A stretch of DNA of 64,000 nucleotides from Arthrobacter crystallopoietes (lineage in GTDB: Bacteria; Actinomycetota; Actinomycetes; Actinomycetales; Micrococcaceae). The notes under the pieces were generated by a model. The model did no database searches. It had not been told where the DNA came from and saw only the letters and a program-made list of their open reading frames with translations. The stretch covers positions 868,001 to 932,000 of the forward strand of contig NZ_CP018863.1 of the NCBI RefSeq assembly GCF_002849715.1, read 5' to 3'. The translations under genes and the position numbers were made by a program. Below, piece by piece: positions 22,561 to 31,196 of the stretch (position 1 is its first letter; every line of letters begins with the position of its first letter).

Positions 22561-24783
22561 TCAGAGCAGCAGCGGCGACACGGCGAAGACCGCGGTGATC
22601 ACGTGCCGTTCGCGCCGGGCCACCTGATGCATGAGGTCCGGCCCGTCCTCGAACGGCACCACGTCCGTCACGAAGTGCTTGCGGATCAGGTCCCCGTGCG
22701 AGCGCAGCAGCTTGATCGTCTCGGCGGACAGCCGCCCGCGGTCCCACTGCGCGGACAGGCCGCGGGGCGTCCGGCCGATCTGGGCGCAGCGCAGGCTCAG
22801 CCCGTTGTGGTGGAACTCCTCGCCCAGGCGCACCGCGTCCGCACCTTGGGTGTAGAAGGCCAGGTCGATCACCGTGCCCTGCGGCCGGACTGCGCGCAGG
22901 GCCGCGTGAAGCGCTTCGGCGCGGCCGCGGCATTGGAAGACGACGTCGGCGCCGCGGTCTCCGGGGCCGTGCCGCCAGCGGGTTTTGAGCAGCCTGCCCG
23001 GATCGTCGTCGAGGTCCACAGCGAGGAAGCCCAGCTCCTCGGCCAGCTGCCGGCGGCGGGGATCGGCGTCCGCCACCGCCACTTCACGCGCCCCCAAGGA
23101 CGAGGCGAACAGCGCAGTCATCAGGCCGATCGGCCCGGCTCCGGTGACCAGGACAAGACGCCCCTCGACGCCGTCCTGCAGCCCGCGGACCATGCCGCCG
23201 GTGGCATCCGCGGCCGCGTGCAGGAGCCCGTTGGCGCAGATCGGCCCGAAGTGCGCGACGAAAACGCCCAGCAGCGGATCCAGCTGCGCGGGCAGCGGCA
23301 CCAGATGCTCGGCCAGGGGGTCGGCCACATGCGCGGTGGCGTGCCCGTAGGCCGAGGCGAGCACGTCCCCCTCGGCGAACGCGTCGGTGCGGGACCGCAC
23401 CACTTTCGCCACCTCCATGTACCCGAGCCGGCGCACCGGATACCCCGTGCCGGGCGAGCCGGGCAGGAAGAGGCTCAGCTCGGGATGCAGCCGTGAACTC
23501 AGCCCGGGGTGATTGCCCTTGACGAAGGCCAGCTCCGTGCCCGCCGAGAGCCCGGTGGCCAGGGTCTCCAGCAGGACGCCGCCGTCAGGCACCTCAGGAA
23601 GCTCCTCGTCGACAATCTCGACGCTTCCGGCAGCAGAAACAACCAAATTACGACGCCGGTTCGCCGCCGTCAGGGACCGCGGATCCGTTGCTTTGCCGGC
23701 GGCGGGCAGGTCGGTAAGCAGTATTGCCGAAGGCCGGACTGGTGCCGGCTCCGCCCCCAGATCTGGCCTCCGTTCCGTCAGCGGGTCCGGCTGGAGCTTC
23801 ACCGGCGCCCCGGTCCGCGCGGATTCGGCGATGGCGCACGCCAGCCGGTGGCTGCGGAGGGCTTCGGCATACGGCACCCGGGTGGATTCGCGTTCACCGC
23901 GCACCGCCTCGATGAATTCCCGGTCCACGGCGATCCGCGGGTCTTCGCCGCACTTCATGTCCGTCCGGACCGAGCCGTCGAAGCTGCTCAGGCCCTCTTC
24001 GGACAGCTCCAGGTACAGCCCGCGGCTGACCGTGTGGAGGGACGCCCGGTGTTTGGCGGCCAGCACGGAGGTAGCAGCCAGCGTTGCCACGGTTCCGGAG
24101 GCAAACCGCACGGTCGCCGCGGTGGCGTCGTCGACCTCTTCGTAGTCCTCGCGCGGGCCTGTCACTTCATCGGTAGGCGCGGTTTCTTCCAGCGCGCGGC
24201 GGAGTCCGGCGGCGTAGACTTCCACGGCCTCGCCGAGCAGGAAGCGTGCGGTGTCCAGCACGTGGGTGAGCTGCTCGACCACCTGCCCGCCGGAGCGGTC
24301 CATCCGGCCCCACCATGGCACGGGCGGACGCTTGTCCAGCCAGTAGCCGTTGGCCAGCAGCGGCGGGGCGTCCGCCAGCAGCTTCCGGGCGTGCTCAACA
24401 GAGTCCATGCAGCGCCAGTGGTAGCCGGTTCCGGTCACCACCCCGCTCTCTTCCACCAAGGCACCGATTTCCTCGGCCACGTCCCGGCCAAGCCCCACCG
24501 GCTTTTCCACAAACAACGGCAGGCCTCTGGACAGCGCCGCGCGTTCCCCGGGACCATGGGCGAAAGGAGGTACACAGACGTACACCGCGTCCACTTCGAC
24601 GGCATCGAGCGCTGCTTCGGGGCTGGTGAAGGCAGGCAGATTGAGCTCGCCTGCCAGCGCCTGGGCCGCGGGCTCGTGGGCGTCGGTAATGCTGGCGAGC
24701 CTGACACCGGGCAGCGAGTTCAGGACGCCGGCATGGCGGCGCCCCACCGATCCCGCGCCGATCAAGGCGATGCTGGTGGTCAT
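22561..24783 (-). CDS. Fusion of Gfo/Idh/MocA dehydrogenase and zinc-type alcohol dehydrogenase
   Basis: 740 aa. Residues 1 to about 340 form a Gfo/Idh/MocA oxidoreductase (IALIGAGSVGRRHAGVL at the N-terminus, FVEKPVGLGRD near 95, and YHWRC). After a linker, residues 375-735 form a medium-chain dehydrogenase (GTGYPVRRLGYMEV, then the NAD motif LVTGAGPIGLMTALFASSLGA). The usual GHE and four-cysteine zinc motifs are not evident in the second half. The order resembles bi-domain proteins seen in envelope-sugar clusters. The stop of a glycosyltransferase gene is downstream in the same operon (ATGA overlap at 24780-24783), so a joint role in making a sugar compound is likely. Confidence 0.82.
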   Translation of the reverse strand: MTTSIALIGAGSVGRRHAGVLNSLPGVRLASITDAHEPAAQALAGELNLPAFTSPEAALDAVEVDAVYVCVPPFAHGPGERAALSRGLPLFVEKPVGLGRDVAEEIGALVEESGVVTGTGYHWRCMDSVEHARKLLADAPPLLANGYWLDKRPPVPWWGRMDRSGGQVVEQLTHVLDTARFLLGEAVEVYAAGLRRALEETAPTDEVTGPREDYEEVDDATAATVRFASGTVATLAATSVLAAKHRASLHTVSRGLYLELSEEGLSSFDGSVRTDMKCGEDPRIAVDREFIEAVRGERESTRVPYAEALRSHRLACAIAESARTGAPVKLQPDPLTERRPDLGAEPAPVRPSAILLTDLPAAGKATDPRSLTAANRRRNLVVSAAGSVEIVDEELPEVPDGGVLLETLATGLSAGTELAFVKGNHPGLSSRLHPELSLFLPGSPGTGYPVRRLGYMEVAKVVRSRTDAFAEGDVLASAYGHATAHVADPLAEHLVPLPAQLDPLLGVFVAHFGPICANGLLHAAADATGGMVRGLQDGVEGRLVLVTGAGPIGLMTALFASSLGAREVAVADADPRRRQLAEELGFLAVDLDDDPGRLLKTRWRHGPGDRGADVVFQCRGRAEALHAALRAVRPQGTVIDLAFYTQGADAVRLGEEFHHNGLSLRCAQIGRTPRGLSAQWDRGRLSAETIKLLRSHGDLIRKHFVTDVVPFEDGPDLMHQVARRERHVITAVFAVSPLLL

Positions 24784-25907
24784 GCGGCCTCCCGGATGAG
24801 CTTCTCGTACAGTTCGAGGTAGTGCGCGGCCATGGCCTGCGGCGTCCAGTCCGCGGCGGCGGCGCGGCAGTCCTGCGGATCGATGCCGTCCAGCTTCTGC
24901 AGGTACTGGGCGAGGTCCGGCTCGCCGGCGGCCAGGTAGCCGGTGCGGCCGTGGTCTACCAGCGAAGGCAGCACGCCCAGCGGCGTGCCGACCACCGGCA
25001 CGCCCCGGGAGAGCGCCTCCACCACTCCCGTTGCCCCGGGTTCGGCCCAGCGGTTCGGCGCCAGCAGCACCCGGGCCGAGCGCAGCACCCGCTCCTTCGC
25101 CTCGCCGGCCACGCCGCCGATCCAGCGGGCGCGGCAGCCGTCCAGCAGCGGACGGACTTCGGTGAGGAGGTACTTCACGTCGGGGTGGGCGGCAAGGGCG
25201 TTGTCCCCCTCGGCGAGCCGGCGGTCCAGTTCCTGCGGGTCGTTGATGCCGGCCACCGGACCGGCCAGGACCAGCGGAATGCCGGCCGCCGCGCAGATCC
25301 GCACGGCGGTGTCCTGGCCCTTGTCGCGGGTGATCCGGGCGAGCAGCAGCGCGTGGTCGCCCGGCTCCACCTGGACCTCCAGTGCCGGGGCCGGGGCCAG
25401 CGGGACCACGCCGATCGCCTGGCGCTGCAGCTGCTCGGGAGCGCGCTCCAGCTGGGACTGCGAGACGGCAGCGAACCGCACCCGGCCACGCCCGTTGAAC
25501 GTGGAATAGAACGCGGCGTGTTTGGCCAGGTCCCAGTGCAACGTCTGCAGGACCGGCGGCGCCGAGACGCCCATCGCGGCGAAGATGGCCGGCCCCACCA
25601 CCTCAAGGTGGTCGTGCACGAGATCCCAGCTGCCGCCGTCGTACATTGCATTCACCAACGCATGCATGTGCGCGTGGGCAATGCCGGAGACCTGGTTGTA
25701 CGGCATCGCGATGGAGCGGAACTGCGGCTCGTCCAACGGCCGCAGGTAGTCATCGGCCTCAATGGAACTCGGCCCCACGGTGGCAAGGGTGACATGGACG
25801 CCGGCGCGGCGCAGCTCCGGGATCAGCGTGGCCAGGACGGTTTCGATCCCGCCGTAGCCCTCCGGCGGAACCGGGAGCCAGGGGCCGGCATTGACCAGGA
25901 TCCGCAT
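24780..25907 (-). CDS. Glycosyltransferase family 4
   Basis: 375 aa, GT-B fold. The N-terminus has MRILVNAGPWLPVPPEGYGGIE, close to the usual GGxE loop. The C-terminal domain carries the donor-site motif of the family, VLLAPNRWAEPGATGVVEALSRGVPVVG, with the E-x7-E spacing. Donor and acceptor cannot be read. Next to gpgS (3 nt) and the MocA-MDR fusion (overlap), it fits synthesis of a glucosylglycerate-linked product or another cytoplasmic glycoside. Confidence 0.87.
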   Translation of the reverse strand: MRILVNAGPWLPVPPEGYGGIETVLATLIPELRRAGVHVTLATVGPSSIEADDYLRPLDEPQFRSIAMPYNQVSGIAHAHMHALVNAMYDGGSWDLVHDHLEVVGPAIFAAMGVSAPPVLQTLHWDLAKHAAFYSTFNGRGRVRFAAVSQSQLERAPEQLQRQAIGVVPLAPAPALEVQVEPGDHALLLARITRDKGQDTAVRICAAAGIPLVLAGPVAGINDPQELDRRLAEGDNALAAHPDVKYLLTEVRPLLDGCRARWIGGVAGEAKERVLRSARVLLAPNRWAEPGATGVVEALSRGVPVVGTPLGVLPSLVDHGRTGYLAAGEPDLAQYLQKLDGIDPQDCRAAAADWTPQAMAAHYLELYEKLIREAA

Positions 25908-25910
25908 GGC

Positions 25911-26882
25911 CTAGCTGGCCTTGCCCGCGGTCAGCAGGTAGTCGGGAATCTCGATCATGGGCGGACGTTCGGAGATTTCGATCTCGCAGGTTTCCTCGAT
26001 GAACCGGTCGCCCTCGCGCAGGAACTGGGTCAGCGGCGCCGACGCCGGCGCGGCCGCTACGAGCCCGCTGCGGAACAGCCGGGACTGGACGGTCAGCTGC
26101 ACCTGCATCGCCATCTTGGACAGGTCCGCATCCGTGGCATTCCGGTGGCAGCGCACGCCCAGGTCCACCTGCGCCATGCCCTCCAGCCCCACTGCTTCGA
26201 GCACGTCGATCAGCATGCCGATCTCCACGCCGTAGCCCGAAACGAACGGGATGCGCTCGAGCAGGGACCGGCGGGCCGCGTACTCACCCGCGAGCGGCTG
26301 CACTATCCCGGCGAGCTCGGGCCAGAAGAGGTTGAGCAGCGGCCGGGCCACAAGCTCGGTCACGCGGCCGCCGCCGGCGGGCATTACGGTGACCCCGTTG
26401 TTCAGCGGGCGGTCGTAGCAGCTCTTGACGAAGTGGACGCGCGGTTCGCTCAGCAACGGCCCCAGCATTCCGACGGCGAACTGCGGGTCGAACTCATGCA
26501 GGTCCGCGTCGATGAAAACCACGATGTCCCCGGTAGCCACCGTGAGGGATTTCCACAACGCCTCGCCTTTGCCCGGGACGTTGCCCAGCTTCGGCAGGAT
26601 GTGCTCCTGGCGGGCAACCTTGGCGCCGGCAGCGGCTGCGACGGCGGACGTGGCATCCGTGGAGTTGGAGTCGATGACGATGATTTCATCCAGCAGCGGC
26701 ACGGCATCAACCAGCCGGGTGCGCAGCGCCGAAACGATCTGCCCCACCGTGGCCGCTTCGTTCTTGGCGGGCAGGACTACGCTCACCTTCTGGCCGTCTT
26801 TTTGGGCTGCCAGTTGCTCCGCCGCATACCGGGAGCCCTGGTAGCTTCCGCTGGCAAACCACCGCCGCAGGTCTTCGCGCAT
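25911..26882 (-). CDS. gpgS: Glucosyl-3-phosphoglycerate synthase
   Basis: 323 aa. GT81/GT2-like enzyme that joins glucose from a nucleotide donor to 3-phosphoglycerate, the first step to glucosylglycerate, a compatible solute and precursor of methylglucose lipopolysaccharides. Visible: SVVLPAKNEAATVGQIV, the donor motif IIVIDSNSTDAT, the metal-binding FIDADLHEF, and GLAGEYAARR-like acceptor region reading VQPLAGEYAARRSLLERIPF. This matches the mycobacterial GpgS pattern. It is divergent from a histidine phosphatase that would remove the phosphate. Confidence 0.9.
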   Translation of the reverse strand: MREDLRRWFASGSYQGSRYAAEQLAAQKDGQKVSVVLPAKNEAATVGQIVSALRTRLVDAVPLLDEIIVIDSNSTDATSAVAAAAGAKVARQEHILPKLGNVPGKGEALWKSLTVATGDIVVFIDADLHEFDPQFAVGMLGPLLSEPRVHFVKSCYDRPLNNGVTVMPAGGGRVTELVARPLLNLFWPELAGIVQPLAGEYAARRSLLERIPFVSGYGVEIGMLIDVLEAVGLEGMAQVDLGVRCHRNATDADLSKMAMQVQLTVQSRLFRSGLVAAAPASAPLTQFLREGDRFIEETCEIEISERPPMIEIPDYLLTAGKAS

Positions 26883-27093
26883 GCCGATCTCTTTTCGTGC
26901 TGAGGCCGGATTCCCCGTCCCGGCTGTCGATAGGATCTAGACGAAGCCTACGTTTCTGTCCTGCCCCTGTGAATACTTTGAAAGGAGATGGCAGCTCCTT
27001 CGACGGACGTCCCGGAGGGGAGCCGGATGGAGTTCGCTCACCTCAGGACGGCGGTTCGGCGCCCCGGCGCAACGGCACCAGAAGGAGAAATTG
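26883..27093 (+). promoter_or_regulatory. gpgS/gpgP divergent region with a possibly structured leader
   Basis: 211 bp. On the plus strand about 100 bases before gpgP contain GAG-TTCG-CTC (27031-27040), a UUCG tetraloop hairpin, and GGAG-N7-CTCC near the left. This suggests a structured 5' leader but fits no riboswitch class I know. Promoter elements could not be fixed. Confidence 0.3.
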
Positions 27094-27777
27094 ATGCAGA
27101 ACGCCCATCCGTCCCCGCGGCGGCAGCGGCCCCGGCTGGTGCTGTGGCGCCACGGGCAGACCGAGTGGAATGTGCTGGAGAAAGCCCAGGGTCAGGCGGA
27201 TGTGCCTTTGGACGACACGGGCCGCATCCAGGCGAAGCAGGCGGCGGCGATGCTGGCAACCTTCGACCCGGCCTTCATCTGGTCCAGCGACCTGCAGCGT
27301 GCCCGCGACACGGCGCAGGAACTGGCCGCGCTGACCGGCCGGGACCTTGAGCTGGACGCCCGGCTCCGGGAGTACCACGTGGGCATCCGGCAGGGAACAA
27401 CCTTCGCCGAGTTCCAGTCGAAGCACCCGGATATCTACGAAAAGTTCTTCTCCGAAGAGAACTACCGCGTCCCGGGCGCCGAGCTCCCCTCGGAGGTCAA
27501 TGAGCGGATGAAGGCTGTCATCGATGAAGCTGCCGCCGCAGTGAACGACGGCGAGACGGGTGTCCTGGTTGGCCATGGCGCTGCCCTGCGCAGCGGCCTG
27601 CTGGCGTTCTTCGAAGCACCGCCCCATCTGCGCGAAATGTTCGCCGGTATGGCCAACTGCGCCTGGACCGTATTGGAAAAGCATGCCGAGCGCGGCTGGC
27701 AGATCATCGACTACAACGCGCAGACTCTGCCGCACGCTTCCAGCGTGCTGGCCGATGAAATGCCGGTGGAGCATTGA
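27094..27777 (+). CDS. gpgP: Glucosyl-3-phosphoglycerate phosphatase (histidine phosphatase)
   Basis: 227 aa from ATG 27094, with GGAG six bases upstream; TTG 27091 is an alternative. Histidine-phosphatase superfamily: the phospho-accepting RHG in LVLWRHGQTEWNVL, second Arg in SSDLQRARDTA, acid in REYHVGIRQG and second His in VLVGHGAALRSG. In mycobacteria the GpgP enzyme (Rv2419c) is of this family. The divergent pairing with gpgS supports dephosphorylation of glucosyl-3-phosphoglycerate. A general phosphoglycerate-mutase-like role is the fallback. Confidence 0.82.
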   Translation: MQNAHPSPRRQRPRLVLWRHGQTEWNVLEKAQGQADVPLDDTGRIQAKQAAAMLATFDPAFIWSSDLQRARDTAQELAALTGRDLELDARLREYHVGIRQGTTFAEFQSKHPDIYEKFFSEENYRVPGAELPSEVNERMKAVIDEAAAAVNDGETGVLVGHGAALRSGLLAFFEAPPHLREMFAGMANCAWTVLEKHAERGWQIIDYNAQTLPHASSVLADEMPVEH

Positions 27778-28016
27778 GCCGACCGGTGCCCGCCGGTACA
27801 GCCTGAACGCCGGCAGGTCCGGGACCCGGGCGGGAGGTTTTGGTCACACCTGTCCCCTGTTCGCCCCGGGGATTGGTGACGGTTAGAAAAATGCCGGATG
27901 AACACTTGGTACGCTGGATGTAGCCAGCCGGGCTCTCCGGCGAGGTATCCCAGCCACTCGACGAGGCCCCGTCGTCGTTATCTTCCGTTCGCATCCCGTA
28001 GGAGACACCGCACTCA

Positions 28017-28649
28017 ATGCAAAGTCTGGCAGTAGAAACTCAGCAGGAACAGCTCTGGAACCGTCGCTACGATGAGAACGTCGCCGACGTCAACCAGCTG
28101 TGCGACTCCCTGAAGGAACTCAAGCCGGGCAGCGAAGTTCCCTACATCGATCCGATGCACGACACGGACCAGTGCCGGATCATCAGCCTCTTCTCCAGCC
28201 CCACGCCCGACACCGGCTCCGGCTTCATCTCGGCCGGGGACCACGACGCCGTGACACGCCTGCTCGGCGTCCAGTGGCAGGTCGGCCTGCGGCCCGAGTA
28301 CGTCATGCCGTGGAATGCCTACCCGTGGCTGGTGCCCGGCGCCGAAGGCAAGCTCACCCCGGCCCAGATTGCCGAAGGCGTCAAGCCGCTGCTGCGCTTC
28401 CTGGCGCTCGTGCCCCGGGCTTCGGCGCTGGTGGCCCACGGCACCGAAGCGCAGAAGCTGGCCAATCTTTTCCTCAAGACCGAGAACCGGATGATCTACC
28501 GCCGCGGCTTCAAGACCTATAAGGTCCGCGCCCTCAGCGGCCGCCCGTTTGCCGGCTCGCCCGAGAAGCAGCAGCAGTGGCTTGACGACATGCAGGCTGC
28601 CTACGGCGACGCCATGGCGCGCACCGGGCTTCCCCGCCGCGGCCAGTAA
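28017..28649 (+). CDS. Uracil-DNA-glycosylase-like protein, copy 1
   Basis: 210 aa. The sequence LFSSPTPDTGSGFIS followed by VMPWNAYPW resembles the uracil-DNA glycosylase superfamily, in which a glycine-rich loop is followed by a WNxxPW uracil-pocket motif. ASALVAHGTEAQKLA would be the strand and turn before the second loop. In this copy the usual NDD of the superfamily reads DHD (SAGDHDA), so the pocket may differ from copy 2. Activity cannot be judged. A GGAG lies 13 bases before the ATG. The next gene is a diverged paralog in the same orientation. Confidence 0.6.
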   Translation: MQSLAVETQQEQLWNRRYDENVADVNQLCDSLKELKPGSEVPYIDPMHDTDQCRIISLFSSPTPDTGSGFISAGDHDAVTRLLGVQWQVGLRPEYVMPWNAYPWLVPGAEGKLTPAQIAEGVKPLLRFLALVPRASALVAHGTEAQKLANLFLKTENRMIYRRGFKTYKVRALSGRPFAGSPEKQQQWLDDMQAAYGDAMARTGLPRRGQ

Positions 28650-28795
28650 CCTCGGCCGCTCCGCAGAGGGGCGCTGACCGGGCCCGCCGAACGGTAGTAG
28701 GCTGAGAAGCAGGAGATGGACGGTCGTCCCCCGCGGGACGGCCGCCGTCGGAGAGCAACAGCTGCTCATCGTAGATCCGGCACAAAGGAATTCTG

Positions 28796-29434
28796 ATGCG
28801 ACGCATGGCAGACCCGGCATACCGAGAACAACAATGGAGCAGGCGGTTCGACCCGAATATCGCCGAAGTGAACCAACTGTGCGAGTCCCTCGTGGAGCGC
28901 AAGCCCGGCAGCGAAGTACCCTTCGTTGACCCGGTGCATGATGTGGACGAGTGCCGGATCGTGAGCCTGTTCGCCAGTCCCGGACCCGGCACCGGCTCCC
29001 GCTTCATCTCTACGGAGAACGACGACGAGACGGCCGCCCGGACGCTGGAAGTCTATGAGGCCGTTGGTCTTCGTCCCGAGCACGTCATGCCGTGGAACGC
29101 GTACCCCTGGTTCGTCTTCGACGAGCAGGACGGCAAGCTCACCGCCGCGCAGATTTCCGAAGGACTCAAGCCGCTGCTGAAGTTCCTGCGGCTGGTCCCG
29201 CGGGCCTCGGCACTGGTCGCCCATGGCGGCGAGGCCCAGAAGCTGGCCGACCTGCTGCTGAAATCGAAAATTCCGGACATTCAGAAGCGCGGCTTCAAGA
29301 CCTACAAGGTCCGTGCGCTCGGCGGCCGGGCTTTTGCGGGTAAGCCCGCGGACCAGCAGAAGTGGCTCGACGAAGTCCATGCGGCCTATGCCGACGCGAT
29401 GGCCAGGGCCGGACTGCTCCGGACCAGCCGTTAG
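28796..29434 (+). CDS. Uracil-DNA-glycosylase-like protein, copy 2
   Basis: 212 aa, paralog of the preceding gene along its whole length, sharing VNQLC, KPGSEVP, CRI-SLF-SP, VMPWNAYPW, PRASALVAHG and RGFKTYKVRAL. It keeps the more canonical SPGPGTGSRFISTENDDETA. ATG 28796 has AAGGA six bases upstream. It is separated from copy 1 by 146 bp, long enough for its own promoter. Role: probable base-excision repair or related nucleotide-binding function. Function is not proven for either copy. Confidence 0.62.
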   Translation: MRRMADPAYREQQWSRRFDPNIAEVNQLCESLVERKPGSEVPFVDPVHDVDECRIVSLFASPGPGTGSRFISTENDDETAARTLEVYEAVGLRPEHVMPWNAYPWFVFDEQDGKLTAAQISEGLKPLLKFLRLVPRASALVAHGGEAQKLADLLLKSKIPDIQKRGFKTYKVRALGGRAFAGKPADQQKWLDEVHAAYADAMARAGLLRTSR

Positions 29435-29473
29435 GCCGGCTGCGCCCCCACCCCTCTCCGGGAGGAACGACTC

Positions 29474-31162
29474 CTAGGGCAGCCGGCGGTCCTCGGCGTG
29501 CAGCACCCGCAGCCAGCGGTAGCCGTAACCGCCAAGCGGCAGTTCGCACGTCCCGCCGTCGGCCAGTTCCACGTCGTCGTCGCCGAGCAGGTCCAGCAGC
29601 CCGGAACCCACAAACTTGTCCGCAGGTTCCTCCTCCGTGGCCAGATCGATGGTCACGGTCGCCGGTTCCGGGCTCAGGTTGTGGACCAGCACAAGGCTGG
29701 CCGTTTCCCACGTGCAGCGATGGGCTAGCACCGATGTGGCGGGTTGCTGCAGCAACTCGAACCGGCCCCACCCCAGCTCCGGACATTCCCGATACCGCCG
29801 GATCAGCGTAGCCATGAAGTTCCACAGTGAGTCCGGGTCACGTTTGGCCTGGGCCGCGTTGACCAACTGCGGGCCGCAACCGCCGTCTACCAGGGGCGAC
29901 ACGAGTTCCCCGGGCGGCGCGGTGGAGAAGCCGGCATTCTCACCGTCCGTCCACTGCATCGGGGTCCGGACTGCCAGCCGGCCCTCGGCCTCCAGATCCT
30001 CGCCCATCCCGATCTCCTCGCCGTAGTACAGCACCGGCGTGCCGGGCAGCGAGAACAGCAGCGAGTACACCATCTTGATGTGGCGCGGATCCCCGCCCAG
30101 CATCGGCGGCAGCCGGCGTTTGAGCCCCCGCCCGTAAAGCTGCATCCGCTCTTCGGGCCCGAACGCCGCGAAGACCTCCTGGCGTTCCTCCTCGGAGAGT
30201 TTGTCCAGCGTCAGCTCATCGTGGTTCCGGACGAACGTGGCCCACTGGTTATCCGGGTTGATGGCCGGGCGCTTGGCCAGCGTCTCTGCCAGCGGCCGCG
30301 CGTCCTGCCGCGCCAGCGCAAGGTACATCTTCTGCATGGCCATGAAGTCGAACATCACATTGAGCTCGTCGCCTTCACTGCCGCCGAAGAACGCCGTCTG
30401 CTCCTTGTACGGCAGGTTGACTTCGCCGAGCAGGATCCCCTCTCCGGAGCGCCGGTTCAGGAAGCGGCGCAGGTCCCGCAGGAATTCGTGCGGATCCGGC
30501 AGTTCCTCCGGCTCTTCGCCGGTGGTCTCGAGGAAGAACGGCACAGCATCAACCCGGAAGCCATTGATTCCGAGCTCCAGCCAGAACCCCATGGCCTTGG
30601 CAATCTGGTCCCGGACCGCGGGATTGGTGACATTCAGATCCGGCTGGTGCTTGTAGAAGCGGTGCAGGTACCACTCCCCCGTGGTTTCCTCCTTGGTCCA
30701 GATGGAGTCCTCCTGATCCGGAAACACCACCTGCTTGGAGGTGGGCGGCGGCGGATCGGAACGCCACACGTAGTAGTCCCGGTACGGGCTGTCCGTGGAT
30801 TGCTTGGCGGACTGGAACCACGGATGCTGGTCCGACGTGTGGTTGACGATCAGATCGGCGATGACCCGCATCCCGCGGTCCCGGGCGGTGCGCAGGAACT
30901 CCACCAGGTCCCCGTGGTCGCCCAGCCGCCGGTCCACGCCATAGAAGTCCGTGACGTCGTACCCGTCGTCGCGGTCCGGCGTGGGGTAGAACGGCATCAG
31001 CCAGATGCAGGTGACGCCGAGGTCCGCCAGATAGTCCACGCGCTCGGCGAGTCCGGCGAAGTCGCCGATGCCGTCGCCGTCGCTGTCAAAGTAGGTTTCG
31101 ATATCCAGGCAATAGACGACGGCGGTCTTCCACCACAGGTCCGATGTGTCCGTGATTCTCAC
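29474..31162 (-). CDS. GH13 alpha-amylase family enzyme (trehalose-synthase-like)
   Basis: 562 aa from GTG 31162 with GGAAG upstream; the frame runs back to 31540 but that part overlaps the next gene. TIM-barrel GH13 enzyme: nucleophile D205 (GFRVDAVPFF), acid/base E247 (LLGEVNLP), transition-state D315 (VRNHDELTL). The start WWKTAVVYCLDIETYFDSDGDGIGDF and the region IWLMPFYPTPDRDDGYDV resemble TreS and related maltose/trehalose enzymes. No signal peptide, so cytoplasmic. It follows an LLM flavoenzyme gene by 34 nt in one operon. Substrate unproven: maltose-trehalose isomerisation, glucosidase or sucrose-type activity are open. Confidence 0.83.
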   Translation of the reverse strand: MRITDTSDLWWKTAVVYCLDIETYFDSDGDGIGDFAGLAERVDYLADLGVTCIWLMPFYPTPDRDDGYDVTDFYGVDRRLGDHGDLVEFLRTARDRGMRVIADLIVNHTSDQHPWFQSAKQSTDSPYRDYYVWRSDPPPPTSKQVVFPDQEDSIWTKEETTGEWYLHRFYKHQPDLNVTNPAVRDQIAKAMGFWLELGINGFRVDAVPFFLETTGEEPEELPDPHEFLRDLRRFLNRRSGEGILLGEVNLPYKEQTAFFGGSEGDELNVMFDFMAMQKMYLALARQDARPLAETLAKRPAINPDNQWATFVRNHDELTLDKLSEEERQEVFAAFGPEERMQLYGRGLKRRLPPMLGGDPRHIKMVYSLLFSLPGTPVLYYGEEIGMGEDLEAEGRLAVRTPMQWTDGENAGFSTAPPGELVSPLVDGGCGPQLVNAAQAKRDPDSLWNFMATLIRRYRECPELGWGRFELLQQPATSVLAHRCTWETASLVLVHNLSPEPATVTIDLATEEEPADKFVGSGLLDLLGDDDVELADGGTCELPLGGYGYRWLRVLHAEDRRLP

Positions 31163-31196
31163 GCCAGCTTCCTCTCTTCGTCCTGCGCATGCGGTC

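Noticed and set aside
24822-26903. A 693-codon open frame on the plus strand opposite the GT4 and gpgS genes
   Set aside because: Antisense of two real genes; no motif or ribosome site.
27778-27800. ACCGG-N6-CCGGT hairpin after gpgP as a terminator
   Set aside because: The stem is only five bases and has no U-tract.
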